Of a DNA stretch of 44,821 nt, positions 1-8,601 are shown piece by piece. The DNA is taken from positions 1-44,821 of IMG/VR virus record IMGVR_UViG_3300005471_000027; one strand, given 5' to 3'. The notes below the pieces were generated by a model. That model saw nothing but the letters and a program-made list of their open reading frames with translations. It did not search any database and was not told the origin of the DNA. Positions within the stretch are counted from its first letter, which is position 1; every line of letters begins with the position of its first letter. The position numbers and the translations under genes are program-made. This stretch comes from a virus.

Positions 1-53
1 AGGGTGACTTCCCACTGCCTTTGCATAAGTTGTGCTTGATTTTTGCTTTTCAT
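1..53 (-). CDS. Partial coiled-coil/membrane protein, second copy (N-terminus only)
   Basis: This is the first 17 codons of a gene that runs off the left edge. The bases are identical to the start of the complete gene at 43986-44528, so this is a second copy of that coiled-coil protein with a C-terminal membrane anchor. It belongs to a duplicated module together with the antisense mini-ORF at 104-190 and the structural gene ending at 187. The rest of the gene is outside the window. Confidence 0.7.
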   Translation of the reverse strand, partial: MKSKNQAQLMQRQWEVT

Positions 54-63
54 GTGTTATCTT
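36..63 (+). promoter_or_regulatory. Sigma70-like promoter for antisense mini-ORF
   Basis: TTGATT (36-41), a 16-base spacer and TATCTT (58-63). Transcription would start near 70, some 34 bases before the ATG at 104. It overlaps the start of the minus-strand coiled-coil gene and is conserved in the other copy at 44511-44538. Confidence 0.55.
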
Positions 64-103
64 CGCGCTGCCGCATCGTTGTACCCGGTAAAGGAGTACA
101 GCT

Positions 104-190
104 ATGCGCTATCTCAAGCTTGCCAGCTTCACGTTCATCCTCGCCCTCGGCGTGACCCTTACCATCCTCGTGCTCTGGGCTGGTCGCTAA
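104..190 (+). CDS. Mini membrane protein (28 aa), antisense to late genes
   Basis: ATG preceded by AAAGGAG seven bases upstream. The product is MRYLKLASF... followed by one hydrophobic helix (about residues 7-25), so a single-pass membrane miniprotein. It has its own promoter and lies opposite to the surrounding minus-strand structural genes; its stop overlaps the end of the 187-687 gene by four bases. An equivalent but different mini membrane ORF lies at the same place in the other module copy (44579-44680). The function is unknown; a moron or lysis-related peptide is possible. Confidence 0.6.
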   Translation: MRYLKLASFTFILALGVTLTILVLWAGR

Positions 191-687
191 ATCCCAAACA
201 TGATCAATTGTCCGTTCACCGCCGCTCCCTGCGAGCCATTGATCGAAACGGTATCGATGAACGTGTCACAATGCCAGAACCAGTTGGCGTGCAGCGTCGT
301 CTGCGCTGATACGCTATTGTCAGCACCGGCGTTGAGTGCGGAAATTTGCTGCACCGTCTGCGCAACACTGGCCTTGAGCAGTTGGAACGGCCCACCCATG
401 TTGCTGTTCCATCCCCTACATGACACCGTGAATGGCACGGGCATCGCTAACGTCTGAGCAGGCGCGCTCCCATTGCGGAAGTTCACGAGCTGCACGATCA
501 CTAGCTTGAAATTGCCCTGAAGCACTTGATAGAGCGTGGCCGTGCCCGAGGTAGAGCCGCTAATGGCGACACCGCCCGTGGTGCCTTCGGCCTGGTTGAT
601 CCACGCTTCTAAATTATTAAAGAATGCCGCCGCTAGAGCAGGCGCGCCGCCATTCACGAATAAACCGGTATTGACATAGCCAGGCAT
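187..687 (-). CDS. Tail fibre/baseplate structural protein (166 aa)
   Basis: The N-terminus (residues 10-33, containing GGAPALAAAFFNNLEAWI) resembles the short PAL-x-A-x-x-x-N-x-x-E segment that opens many phage tail or receptor-binding proteins. The rest is Ser/Thr/Gly/Ala rich with little charge, as in beta-rich fibre domains. It starts at an ATG with TAGGAGG. It is the last gene of the spike/baseplate run in this direction. The exact role is inferred from position and composition. Confidence 0.6.
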   Translation of the reverse strand: MPGYVNTGLFVNGGAPALAAAFFNNLEAWINQAEGTTGGVAISGSTSGTATLYQVLQGNFKLVIVQLVNFRNGSAPAQTLAMPVPFTVSCRGWNSNMGGPFQLLKASVAQTVQQISALNAGADNSVSAQTTLHANWFWHCDTFIDTVSINGSQGAAVNGQLIMFGI

Positions 688-698
688 GGGTATTCCTC

Positions 699-1082
699 CT
701 ATATGGTTTCGTCTAACGGAAACGTGATACTTTCCAGATTGGTCTTGGTATGGCTATAGAGCCCACGGCACAGCATGACCCCGCTATCCTTTGTCCCGCT
801 CGCATTCCCGCCGAAAAAGGCCACTTCAGCAATGACCACGCCAACCGCATCACCCGGCGCAACATAGAGCGAGATAATCACCTCACCGGGGTTTGTTCCA
901 TTGGTGTAGCTTGATATTTTCTTGCGGAACACTTCGGCTTGCAGTTTGGTGTCACTCACGGTCGGGGCCGTGTTCCCTGTTCCCAATGCCGCATAGGTGA
1001 CCTTGCAACTCGCCGCCCCTTTCGATGCATCGCGATACATATTGTGACCAGCGTTCGTGAGCGTGTAGGTTATGGTTGGCAT
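699..1082 (-). CDS. Tail fibre/collar-like protein (127 aa)
   Basis: Contains a VTYAALGTGNTAP...LQAEVFRK...EVAFFGG...LYSHTKTNLESITF pattern. This resembles the N-terminal domains of phage tail-collar and side-fibre proteins, in which an aLGtG turn is followed by an E-x-F-R-K strand and a final HTK element. The start ATG is preceded by AAGGAGGTGAT, an almost full-length match to the 16S rRNA tail, so expression is likely high. It sits between the large baseplate protein and the 166-aa fibre gene. Confidence 0.6.
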   Translation of the reverse strand: MPTITYTLTNAGHNMYRDASKGAASCKVTYAALGTGNTAPTVSDTKLQAEVFRKKISSYTNGTNPGEVIISLYVAPGDAVGVVIAEVAFFGGNASGTKDSGVMLCRGLYSHTKTNLESITFPLDETI

Positions 1083-1096
1083 AAAACATCACCTCC

Positions 1097-2692
1097 TTAG
1101 CATGGGAATACAGTTACATCAGGGAAAAGACTCGTACTCGGGATAGGGCAGGCAAAGACCGTGGCAGAGCCGGTGACGGTCGGTGAGAACGTGATGCTTC
1201 CCGATACTGCGATCACTATCGATTGCCCCGTGCCCACATTGATGCTATTGGTTGGCGCTTGCTGCTTCAGGAGCTTGCTGAAGAAGTCCACCCAAGTAAT
1301 ATCAAATGGCCCAAGCACCGCTGTGACCGTGTACCAGATATTGAATGCGTCCAGCGTATCGGCAGCCGACACGTTCTCTATCAGCATCTGTGCGTTGTAG
1401 AGGGCATAATCAGGCAAGGGGACCGTCACGAGTTGCCCTTGCTGGAATCCCGTTTGCAACGTCTGAAAGACAAGCTGGCTGCCTTGTTGCGCGTAGAGGG
1501 TGAGCAGTTGGCCTGTCTTGGCCAGGCCGTTCGCAAGGCTCGTGATGTTGTTATCGGTTGCTACCATCTCCACAATGCCCGTTGAGCCGTCTAGCGCCTG
1601 CTCGTAGTTGATCTGTGCATTGTTCTGATCGACGATGGTCGTTGGATACTGCCCCGTGTAGACGACTTTGAGCAGGTCGATCGGGGCGTTTGGCCCGCGC
1701 AACTTTGTGCCGCTGCTATCCTGGCTGATGATCGGGTCACCTTGCGCCCAATACCACTGAGAGCCACTTGTCCCCTTGATCCCCACCGATTGCGCGACAT
1801 AGCCTGCGCCATTGAGGTTGATGGAGATGGTTGGAGCAGATGCGAGCGCGTAACCCATCGTAAATGCTGTCTTCTGCCCATCACCGACTTGTATCTCGGT
1901 CTGCGTCACCGTCTGCGTCATGCCCCCAAGCAGATACTGCGTATTGCCGTAGGCCGGATTAGCGCGAGTCACATAGGGCGGGTTGTACTTGTGATCAATC
2001 TGCGTCCCGTCTACGAGCACGCTGTTGACGACTGCCGTGTAGGGCACAAACCACAGCTTTTTGAACTGGTCGATCTGCCAGTAGTAGAGCACGCCTGCCA
2101 CTGAAGCGACTTTCACCAACTCGTCGAACGCCTGTGCTACTGTGCAGTAGACAAACGTAGCCGTGGGCAGGATACCAGTATTCTCTGTTGGATAGAGGGT
2201 GAGCGATGGGAAGACCGTCGTATTGGGGAAGAGGTCGGTGATGGCCGTACTATCGTAAATCTGCCCGATAGTGACACCTTCGGCGGCAAGGATGTTGGTA
2301 TAGATGTCGTTGACGATGAAGCCATAGGACTTGCCGGTGTACGATGCTGCCACCACGCGCTTGTCTGCGAGGAAGTGCTGATCGACGCAGGTGATGGTAT
2401 GCTCGAGCACAGGTTGGAAGCCCGGCTTTGTCTCCTTCGGGCTTGAGATGTAGCCGGAGAAGGCAAGTACGCCTCTTTTGTCGTAGATCGACACCTGCTG
2501 GTACTGCTGAAAGTGCGTGCTGGTATCGGTCTTGACCACAAACGAGGCCGTCGAGCGTTTGCCGATGGTGCTGTTGATGGTGAGCGAGCCCGCGACGACG
2601 AACTGTGGCACGCCGCCAATGAACACAGAGATCGTGCCATCGGTGCCATAGAGGCTTGCGCCATAGGGGCTTACTCCGTACACTACTGGCAT
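1097..2692 (-). CDS. Baseplate hub/tail-associated protein (531 aa)
   Basis: A long protein beginning with a Tyr/Gly-rich motif (VYGVSPYGASLYGTDG). An early segment, roughly residues 20-110, reads like the first beta domain of gp27/gpD-type baseplate hubs (FVVKTDTSTHFQQYQQVSIYD, then FSGYISS). The C-terminus is Ser/Thr/Val rich. It lies downstream of the tape measure and beta-helix spike, where siphoviruses place hub and distal tail genes. The ATG has GGAGGAG. No lysozyme or peptidase motif was seen. The hub role is inferred from position and these short motifs. Confidence 0.55.
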   Translation of the reverse strand: MPVVYGVSPYGASLYGTDGTISVFIGGVPQFVVAGSLTINSTIGKRSTASFVVKTDTSTHFQQYQQVSIYDKRGVLAFSGYISSPKETKPGFQPVLEHTITCVDQHFLADKRVVAASYTGKSYGFIVNDIYTNILAAEGVTIGQIYDSTAITDLFPNTTVFPSLTLYPTENTGILPTATFVYCTVAQAFDELVKVASVAGVLYYWQIDQFKKLWFVPYTAVVNSVLVDGTQIDHKYNPPYVTRANPAYGNTQYLLGGMTQTVTQTEIQVGDGQKTAFTMGYALASAPTISINLNGAGYVAQSVGIKGTSGSQWYWAQGDPIISQDSSGTKLRGPNAPIDLLKVVYTGQYPTTIVDQNNAQINYEQALDGSTGIVEMVATDNNITSLANGLAKTGQLLTLYAQQGSQLVFQTLQTGFQQGQLVTVPLPDYALYNAQMLIENVSAADTLDAFNIWYTVTAVLGPFDITWVDFFSKLLKQQAPTNSINVGTGQSIVIAVSGSITFSPTVTGSATVFACPIPSTSLFPDVTVFPC

Positions 2693-2711
2693 ATCAACTC
2701 CTCCTGCTCAT

Positions 2712-4190
2712 CTAATGCCGATCCTTGTTCATTGTGGGCGCGACTGAGTAGGTCACGGTCACTGCTTCGCCTGGTTCCAGATTGACATTGCAGTTCGTGG
2801 TTGTGAAGAGCGTAATGCTATTTTTTGCGACGGCGCTCACCGTGCCGCCACTGATATACACTGTTTCCGGTGTCCCTCCTGCGGTATAGGTGAACGGTGA
2901 AGCAGTGACGGTGATAGCCGCCGCCCCTTGCGGGTTGTAGCCAGGGTTGGAACGCGCTGCCGCTGGCGTTCCGTTGAAGGTATTGACTCCATTGGCGCCG
3001 CTGAATTTGCAATTGAATACCCATGTCCCCGTTGAGTTCGCATTGATCGCTTGCGCAACCTGGCCTGTGCCCGTTCCTTGCGGGGTATTGAAGAGGCAAT
3101 TCGTGATCAGGAGACTTCCGGTATTTGTCTGAGAGAGATCATAATTGCCCGCGCCTGCTGTTTGTCCATTGCCGATGAATGAGCACCCATCAAAGGTGAC
3201 CTGACCGGCACCGGAATTGACGACTCCATGTGTTGCATTCTTGCTGAAGTGGCATCCCTGGAAAATGAGATCGCTGCCGAACGTGATAGAAACCCCTGGC
3301 GCGCCTCCCTGGATGAGCATATTGCTAAAGCTCATATTGGAGCAGGAGCCACTCGCGCCGGTTTCGATGAGGATGGTTGGTTTCGTTCCGGGCGTAGTAC
3401 CTACATCACAGTTGCTTATGTAGGAGAATGAAGAGCCTTTCATGTGAATGACGTTCCCGGTCCCCGCCGAAACGACATAGCCTTCAAGATTGGTTGCGGT
3501 GATGTCCCACACATTCTCAAAGAGGAAGCAATCCCCCACCTGACACTGGTCCGCATTGCAGTTCACTAGATAGGCACCCATCGCGTTGATCGTGGCGGTT
3601 CCCAGGAAGTAGAAGCCATTGGCACACTGTTCGGTGTACACATCATTCAAGCGTGGGAAGAAGCTGCTACCGGAAGCGGTGTTCTCTATCTTCACACCCC
3701 AACCATTGATGTAGTTGAGTCTGACATGCTCTATAATCCAGTTATTGGCGTGGGAGAGGTGAATACCGTTGCAGGCAGGGTTGCTTGAGTAGGTTGTGCT
3801 ATTCCCTGCAATGGTGAGATTGTGTATCTCACCGTCATCCACGTTCGTCGCAATGATCACATCCGTGCCAACAAAGGTGGGACTGATCAAAAGTATGCAA
3901 GCAGCCTGTTGCACGCCCATCAGCGTTACTTTGCTTGCGGTGATGTTCAAAGGCGATGAGATTTTATAGGTGCCAGGAGGAATGAGAACGGCGCCGCCTG
4001 CCGTGAGAGCCGCTTGAAGGGCCGTGGTGTCGTCGGTTGTGCCGTCCCCCTTTGCGCCGTATGCCGGGTCTTTGACGTTCACGAACAGGTTCTTGATTGA
4101 CCCATCGGCGTTGTGGGCCACGCTCAAGAAATCGTTGAGGACGGCGCCCCAGGTGTTGCTGTCGGCTCCTACGGTTGGCAATCGTGACAT
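2712..4190 (-). CDS. Pectate-lyase-like beta-helix tail spike (492 aa)
   Basis: Residues 1-35 (LPTVGADSNTWGAVLNDFLSVAHNADGS) are an N-terminal segment found on many phage fibre and spike proteins. Then VKDPAYGAKGDGTTDDTTALQAAL is the classic start of the Pectate_lyase_3/glycosyl hydrolase 28-like beta-helix. Residues 100-400 show repeating N-x-x-F/I-x-x-C/N rungs rich in Asn, Gly and aromatics. A short beta tail follows. Such spikes bind and often cut host surface polysaccharide; catalytic residues cannot be assigned here. ATG with GGAGGAAG, immediately downstream of the tape measure gene. Confidence 0.85.
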   Translation of the reverse strand: MSRLPTVGADSNTWGAVLNDFLSVAHNADGSIKNLFVNVKDPAYGAKGDGTTDDTTALQAALTAGGAVLIPPGTYKISSPLNITASKVTLMGVQQAACILLISPTFVGTDVIIATNVDDGEIHNLTIAGNSTTYSSNPACNGIHLSHANNWIIEHVRLNYINGWGVKIENTASGSSFFPRLNDVYTEQCANGFYFLGTATINAMGAYLVNCNADQCQVGDCFLFENVWDITATNLEGYVVSAGTGNVIHMKGSSFSYISNCDVGTTPGTKPTILIETGASGSCSNMSFSNMLIQGGAPGVSITFGSDLIFQGCHFSKNATHGVVNSGAGQVTFDGCSFIGNGQTAGAGNYDLSQTNTGSLLITNCLFNTPQGTGTGQVAQAINANSTGTWVFNCKFSGANGVNTFNGTPAAARSNPGYNPQGAAAITVTASPFTYTAGGTPETVYISGGTVSAVAKNSITLFTTTNCNVNLEPGEAVTVTYSVAPTMNKDRH

Positions 4191-4202
4191 GTGGCTTCCT
4201 CC

Positions 4203-6635
4203 TTAGAATTTAGCGCCTGTCGCATCACGTATAGCGGCTACGAAGTCCGGCAGCGCCGCCTGGGCCAGTTGGCGGCCATTGACGACGAACTGAATCACCA
4301 CGGGCCGCCCTGAAGTGCTGCCGCCGCCTACCTGGGACATTGGATACACACCGGCGCCTGTCGGCAGATTCATCAAATGTGGCCCTACCACGAGTTCAGC
4401 TTGACCTCCCTCACCGACCAGGGAAGCACCACCAGGGGCATAGTTTGTGCCTGAAGCGTAGTGGTGAACCGTAGCAGATGAACCAGCATTGGCGCCGCCA
4501 ACATTGATGTTCACAGATCCCTCAATGGGATGGTCGAGGATATAGTTCGCGACGTCGTCCCAATAGCCTTTGGCTAAACTATCCATATTTTGGAAGTCAC
4601 CGATCACGTTGTCATGGAGTTGTTGAACCAGGCTAGAAGCCGTAGACTCTGTGACGGAAAAGTCGCGCACGACCTGCTGCTCCATATTGAGCGCTGATCC
4701 TGCCACATGGGCAGCCATATTCGACGCGGCGTCTGCGGCTGCGTTATACATCCCTTGCGCGCTGTTCGCGACTGCGTTTCTCATCTGGGCCGCGCGCATC
4801 GACGCGGTATTGGTCATCTCCGTTATGTGCTCCGACACGCCTGATTGCATGTTCGCGACAGAGAGCTGCACGCTGGCCGAGGCACTCGCCACACTGCCGG
4901 CAATCGTCACCCCCCAGGCTTGCTTGGTGAGGGTGCCCAGGCCGCTGAACACGTCCCCGATGCGTTTGCTGATGGTGTCTATAGCCGTACCATTGCCACT
5001 ATACGCGCCTGCAAACGTCGATGTCGCCTTGCCCGCCACGTCGAACGCATTGTGCACAATCGTGCCCATATTTGAGAAGCCCTGCCCGATTTCGACGCCG
5101 CGCTGGTGCACGGAGGATTGCACCGCTTCCATGATGTGATCCCAGTTCATCGCCACATAGCCAGCGCCAACAATGGCTGCGGCAGCCAGCGCAAACACGC
5201 CAATCAGGCCAAACGCTGCCGCATTGGTCGCCCACAGGACAGGGATCAGATCCTTGAGGAAGGAGATCGTCCCGATGATGCCGTTCATGAACTTCGTCAA
5301 TTCGACCGCCGCAAAGGCGATGCCCAGCGCAATCAAGGCGCCGCGCAGGATTGTCCCGGTCGCGCCTGCGTCCTGAAAAGCACCGGCGATGTTGCCGATA
5401 ACGCTGGCAGTTGTCCCGATCACATTCCCAAGGGTGGACAGCCCTGTGCTTATGGCAGAGAGCACCGTGGCCTCGCGCCCCGACTTCACGAACCAATCGT
5501 CGAACCGGCCAATCAGCGGCGTGACGTTATCCAGCATGGCCTTGAGCGCGGGCAGCAACACATTCCCTGCATCAATGCCCAGCTTCTGTAAAGCCGCATT
5601 CGCCTGCCCGATCTTGAAGTTGAAGGTGTCCTGGATGGCAGCCCAGCCCAGGATCGAGTTGCCCGCCTCTTTCGTCTTGCCGGTGATAGCCGCGACATCA
5701 GCCTCGTAGGTTTTCAGTTGGGGGCCAGAGAGTTCAAGCAAGGCGAGAAGCTGCTTATTGCCGCCTGCGATGGCCTTCAGCGCCTCGTTGTACGCGGTAG
5801 ACCCAGCCGGGAACTTCTTGCCTAAGTCATCGGTGATCATCTGGATCGCGCCCGGCAGTGACTGGCTCATTGCATCAGACACCTGTTGCGTCGTGAGTCC
5901 AATACTTGCGAGTGCCTTGGTGCCGGCAACGGTAGGTGCTTCCAGGGCTAAGATGATCTGCCGCAAGTGGGTAGCGGCCGAGGTGGCGTCATCGCCCTGC
6001 GCGGTCATGACGGCCAAACCGGCGGCGATGTCGGTGAGGGAGATGTGGAATTTTGCGGCTACCGGCAGCACATTGGGGATGCCCTCTGCGAATTGTTGAA
6101 AGGTCATGACGCCGAGACCGACCGCCGCCGTCATGATATTTGTGGCCCCGGCCGCCGTAATCGCCGTCCCCTTGTACGTGTCCAGGATAAAGACTAGCGC
6201 TTTCGCTGTCTCGGTGACGCTGGCATTCTCAGCGCGGGCAGCCTCTGCCGCCATGCGTAAGACGTTCAGGCCATCGGCACCATGATGACCACCAGATTCC
6301 ACGATGTACATAGCGTCGGCCAGTTCTTGCGCGCCGGTGCCGACCTGCACCGACATGTCCAGGATGCCCTGACCGACCATCTTGAGCTTGCCTTGCTGCT
6401 CACCCGCCGTCGTGTACAGTTTGGTGATGGACTGCTCGAAATCGCCTGCCATCATGGCAGCTTTCGCACCCAACGCCACAAAGGCAGCACCGGCAAGCGC
6501 GGTTCCACCAACCGCAAGCCCCGCGAGCTTCGCGCCCGCGCTGTCTGCCGACTCACCGACGCGTGCGAGCTTGAGCGCTCCCTCGTCGGCGCCGCGTATG
6601 GTGACGATGCCTAGTAGTTCTGCCGCTGAAATCAC
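4203..6635 (-). CDS. Tail tape measure protein (810 aa)
   Basis: Sets tail length and is ejected during infection. The N-terminal 350 residues match the TP901/phi13 tape-measure style: Ala-rich helices, LYTTAGEQQGKLKMVGQGILDMSVQVGTGAQELADAMYIVESGG, then repeats about conditioning and screening the membrane. Hydrophobic segments occupy about residues 395-500, and a Ser/Ala-rich helical region follows. At roughly 1.5 angstrom per residue the tail would be near 120 nm. The start is GTG, with AGGAGA ten bases upstream, seven bases after the frameshifted chaperone stop. Confidence 0.92.
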   Translation of the reverse strand: MISAAELLGIVTIRGADEGALKLARVGESADSAGAKLAGLAVGGTALAGAAFVALGAKAAMMAGDFEQSITKLYTTAGEQQGKLKMVGQGILDMSVQVGTGAQELADAMYIVESGGHHGADGLNVLRMAAEAARAENASVTETAKALVFILDTYKGTAITAAGATNIMTAAVGLGVMTFQQFAEGIPNVLPVAAKFHISLTDIAAGLAVMTAQGDDATSAATHLRQIILALEAPTVAGTKALASIGLTTQQVSDAMSQSLPGAIQMITDDLGKKFPAGSTAYNEALKAIAGGNKQLLALLELSGPQLKTYEADVAAITGKTKEAGNSILGWAAIQDTFNFKIGQANAALQKLGIDAGNVLLPALKAMLDNVTPLIGRFDDWFVKSGREATVLSAISTGLSTLGNVIGTTASVIGNIAGAFQDAGATGTILRGALIALGIAFAAVELTKFMNGIIGTISFLKDLIPVLWATNAAAFGLIGVFALAAAAIVGAGYVAMNWDHIMEAVQSSVHQRGVEIGQGFSNMGTIVHNAFDVAGKATSTFAGAYSGNGTAIDTISKRIGDVFSGLGTLTKQAWGVTIAGSVASASASVQLSVANMQSGVSEHITEMTNTASMRAAQMRNAVANSAQGMYNAAADAASNMAAHVAGSALNMEQQVVRDFSVTESTASSLVQQLHDNVIGDFQNMDSLAKGYWDDVANYILDHPIEGSVNINVGGANAGSSATVHHYASGTNYAPGGASLVGEGGQAELVVGPHLMNLPTGAGVYPMSQVGGGSTSGRPVVIQFVVNGRQLAQAALPDFVAAIRDATGAKF

Positions 6636-6641
6636 TGTGAC

Positions 6642-6872
6642 CTATCTCCTATGCGCCTCTAGGATCTTTGCCGCGGCTGCCTCGGCATTTATGAACATGA
6701 TGGCCCGATCTCTCCACCAGATTGACTGTTCCAGCAGTTCCCACGGCGCGACCCCGTAGTATTGCGCCGCTTTCACCAGGGTGTAATCCTCAGGACAGGC
6801 GCCCATCTTGCCACCCATTGCGAGCCAACGCCCCAGATTTACTTGTTCCCATTCATCTGAGGCGCTTGCAGG
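6642..6872 (-). CDS. Tail assembly chaperone, -1 frameshift extension (T part)
   Basis: Seventy-six codons without a proper start of their own, in the -1 frame relative to the upstream chaperone. If ribosomes slip at CCCAAAC (6872-6878), the 105 residues decoded upstream are fused to PASASDEWEQVNLGRW..., ending in ...AKILEAHRR, for a 181-aa G-T-like protein. The W-x-x-x-x-L-G-R-W-x-A motif and the Ala-rich helical end are typical of T-type extensions, which recruit the tape measure to tail-tube subunits. It stops seven bases before the tape measure start. Confidence 0.8.
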   Translation of the reverse strand, partial: PASASDEWEQVNLGRWLAMGGKMGACPEDYTLVKAAQYYGVAPWELLEQSIWWRDRAIMFINAEAAAAKILEAHRR

Positions 6873-7186
6873 TTTGGGCGCATGTCTTCTCCAAGGGCTT
6901 GCGCGATTTGCCGCATGAATGGGATGCCAAATTCGTCAATGCGTTCAATCGGGAACATCACGGGCGGATCCACGGTATCGTCTATGATGTCCCAGGATTT
7001 GATGAGAGTCGGGAAATACTCTTTATCCGTGACCTCTCCTGCCTGGGCTCTCGCTAGCAGCTCTTGTGTGAATTTGTTGGGATAATAGACAAGGTTGATC
7101 GTGACATCATCATTGTCCTCATCGCCCTTGATCACAAGCTTGACCTTTGCCGTTTTCGCGGCAATCTGTCTGAATGTAACTGGCAT
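6839..7186 (-). CDS. Tail assembly chaperone (G-like, 115 aa)
   Basis: A short acidic protein between tail tube and tape measure, the fixed position of lambda gpG-type tail chaperones. Residues 1-60 form a beta-rich start (VKLVIKGDEDNDDVTINLVYYPNKF) followed by helices. The ATG has AAAGGAG. The slippery heptamer CCCAAAC lies at codons 103-105, ten codons before the stop, and the -1 frame stays open into the T segment at 6642-6872. Both the short and the fused form are expected. Confidence 0.85.
   Translation of the reverse strand: MPVTFRQIAAKTAKVKLVIKGDEDNDDVTINLVYYPNKFTQELLARAQAGEVTDKEYFPTLIKSWDIIDDTVDPPVMFPIERIDEFGIPFMRQIAQALGEDMRPNLQAPQMNGNK
6872..6878 (-). promoter_or_regulatory. Programmed -1 ribosomal frameshift site CCCAAAC
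   Basis: On the minus strand the zero frame reads CGC CCA AAC CTG, so the heptamer C-CCA-AAC has the canonical X-XXY-YYZ form. Slipping by -1 joins the 115-aa chaperone to an open frame of 76 codons. Position, frame and gene order all match the tail-chaperone frameshift known from many siphoviruses. Confidence 0.82.
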
Positions 7187-7195
7187 AAAGCTCCT

Positions 7196-8482
7196 TTAGA
7201 GTGCTGTCAACAAATTCGTGACGGTGACCCGCTGCGCATTTCCCCACGTGGCATCCTCAACGATGGTGAACTCCCACTCTTCGGCAAACACGCCATGGTC
7301 ATCCTTGAACGGGTTTGGCTTGCTCACCTTGACCGCCATATCGTGCTGGTAGATGTTATAGGCTTGCGCCACGCTGGAGACGGTTGGTGTGCCGCCTGAT
7401 AAGCTGACGTTTGTTACAATGACTGGCGACATATCCGAGGCCAGCGCACCCGAGAAGGTGAATGTGTATGGCCCGCCTGCGCCGCCTGTCACCGTACAGT
7501 TGGCGCCGACCGTCGAAAGCAACTGAAATGCTGTGTTGACTGTCGCTGAGGTCAACGCGGCGCTATAGGCGATGTTGGCCGTGGTTTGACCCTTATAGCC
7601 CAGCGTAAAGTTCCCGGCTGTGGCGCCGCCGCCAATCGTGACGGTCTGCAAGTTGTCGATGATGAGCCCTTGCGCCTGGATGCGTAAGAACTGCGTCGAG
7701 CCGGTTTGCAGGCTGGTGAGCGGGGTCATGCCCGTCGCGTCTGCTTCCATCAGTACCTTGATGACGCAGCCCGGATTGAGGTCAACGTGCGACGTCCAGC
7801 CAAGCGTGGCGCGGTTGAACGGGAAGAATGGGCCGTAGATGCCGGTAAAGGCATAGTCCAGGTTGAGCACCTTCATGAGCTGCGTCGTGCCCAGCGCGGC
7901 TGATGTGGGGTCAAGGTAGATGTTGAGATGCTTGCCAGCCATAGGGGCGAGCGCGATGGTGGTCGGGCTGCCTGTCATGGTGACGCCATCTACCAGCGGT
8001 TGAGCCAGGAGCTTGCTTCCAATGGTGATACCGGTCTGACGATCACCTTTGAAGCTGTACTCGGTGAAGAGGCTATAACTGGCCTTGCGTGCCCGGTTTG
8101 CATCGCCTTGCTCGATGGAGTACGTCTGCGGCACGATGGAGCCGGTGAGCGGCGGGACATATATCCAGTCCTTAGCAACGGTACTAGCGCCATGCGCGAC
8201 GGGTGAGACGCTTCCCATTGCACCCGCTAAGAGATAGATGATGCAGTTGTAGTCCAGGTAGCCGCCAACCGTGCCTTCGACCCATTCCGAGTTCTCTATT
8301 TGCGCCGAGGGGTATTTGCGCCCGGTCGGCTCGTACATCTTCACATCAGCCATCGGCCCCCACTGGATATCGAAGCATTGTATGAGCTTATTGGCCGGAA
8401 CATTCGTGCCAAGGGCGGAAGTCGACTCAGCGCCGAACTGGAGCCGCTGGTTGATGGTGGTAATTTCCTGGGTCCATGCCAT
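7196..8482 (-). CDS. Major tail tube protein with extra beta domain (428 aa)
   Basis: Lies between the tail-terminator gene and the chaperone, where the tail tube protein is found. The N-terminal 270 residues and the last 55 form the presumed tube fold. Residues about 278-372 look like an inserted or appended beta-sandwich domain (NFTLGYKGQTTANIAY..., then GGPYTFTFSGALA), a module I know as a recurring domain of viral and bacterial surface proteins. Such domains decorate the outside of tails. ATG with AGGAG. Confidence 0.78.
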   Translation of the reverse strand: MAWTQEITTINQRLQFGAESTSALGTNVPANKLIQCFDIQWGPMADVKMYEPTGRKYPSAQIENSEWVEGTVGGYLDYNCIIYLLAGAMGSVSPVAHGASTVAKDWIYVPPLTGSIVPQTYSIEQGDANRARKASYSLFTEYSFKGDRQTGITIGSKLLAQPLVDGVTMTGSPTTIALAPMAGKHLNIYLDPTSAALGTTQLMKVLNLDYAFTGIYGPFFPFNRATLGWTSHVDLNPGCVIKVLMEADATGMTPLTSLQTGSTQFLRIQAQGLIIDNLQTVTIGGGATAGNFTLGYKGQTTANIAYSAALTSATVNTAFQLLSTVGANCTVTGGAGGPYTFTFSGALASDMSPVIVTNVSLSGGTPTVSSVAQAYNIYQHDMAVKVSKPNPFKDDHGVFAEEWEFTIVEDATWGNAQRVTVTNLLTAL

Positions 8483-8601
8483 GGGTTTCTCCTATCATCC
8501 CCTGCTCAACCAACCGGCTATCCTGGTGGAGGCTAGCGTCCCCAGGAAACTCCAGTTGTTTCCTAGCTTATTGCCGATTGGCTGAGTACGAGATACGAAA
8601 G

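Larger units (their letters stand above)
1..106. repeat. Near-identical repeat, copy B (104 of 106 bases match 44476-44581)
   Basis: The first 106 bases match 44476-44581 except at positions 66 (C versus T) and 88 (G versus A). The match covers the N-terminus of the coiled-coil gene, a plus-strand promoter and the ribosome binding site plus ATG of the mini-ORF. It stops exactly after that ATG, where the two mini-ORFs diverge. The left limit is set by the window edge. Confidence 0.95.

Noticed and set aside
1-106. Simple circular overlap or terminal redundancy
   Set aside because: The matching copy lies at 44476-44581, not at the extreme right end, differs at two bases, and the flanking genes differ, so it is a duplicated module rather than an assembly overlap.
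8490-8600. Inverted repeats (AGGAAAC/GTTTCCT) between tail terminator and tail tube genes
   Set aside because: Short arms, no U-run on either strand and no matching feature nearby.
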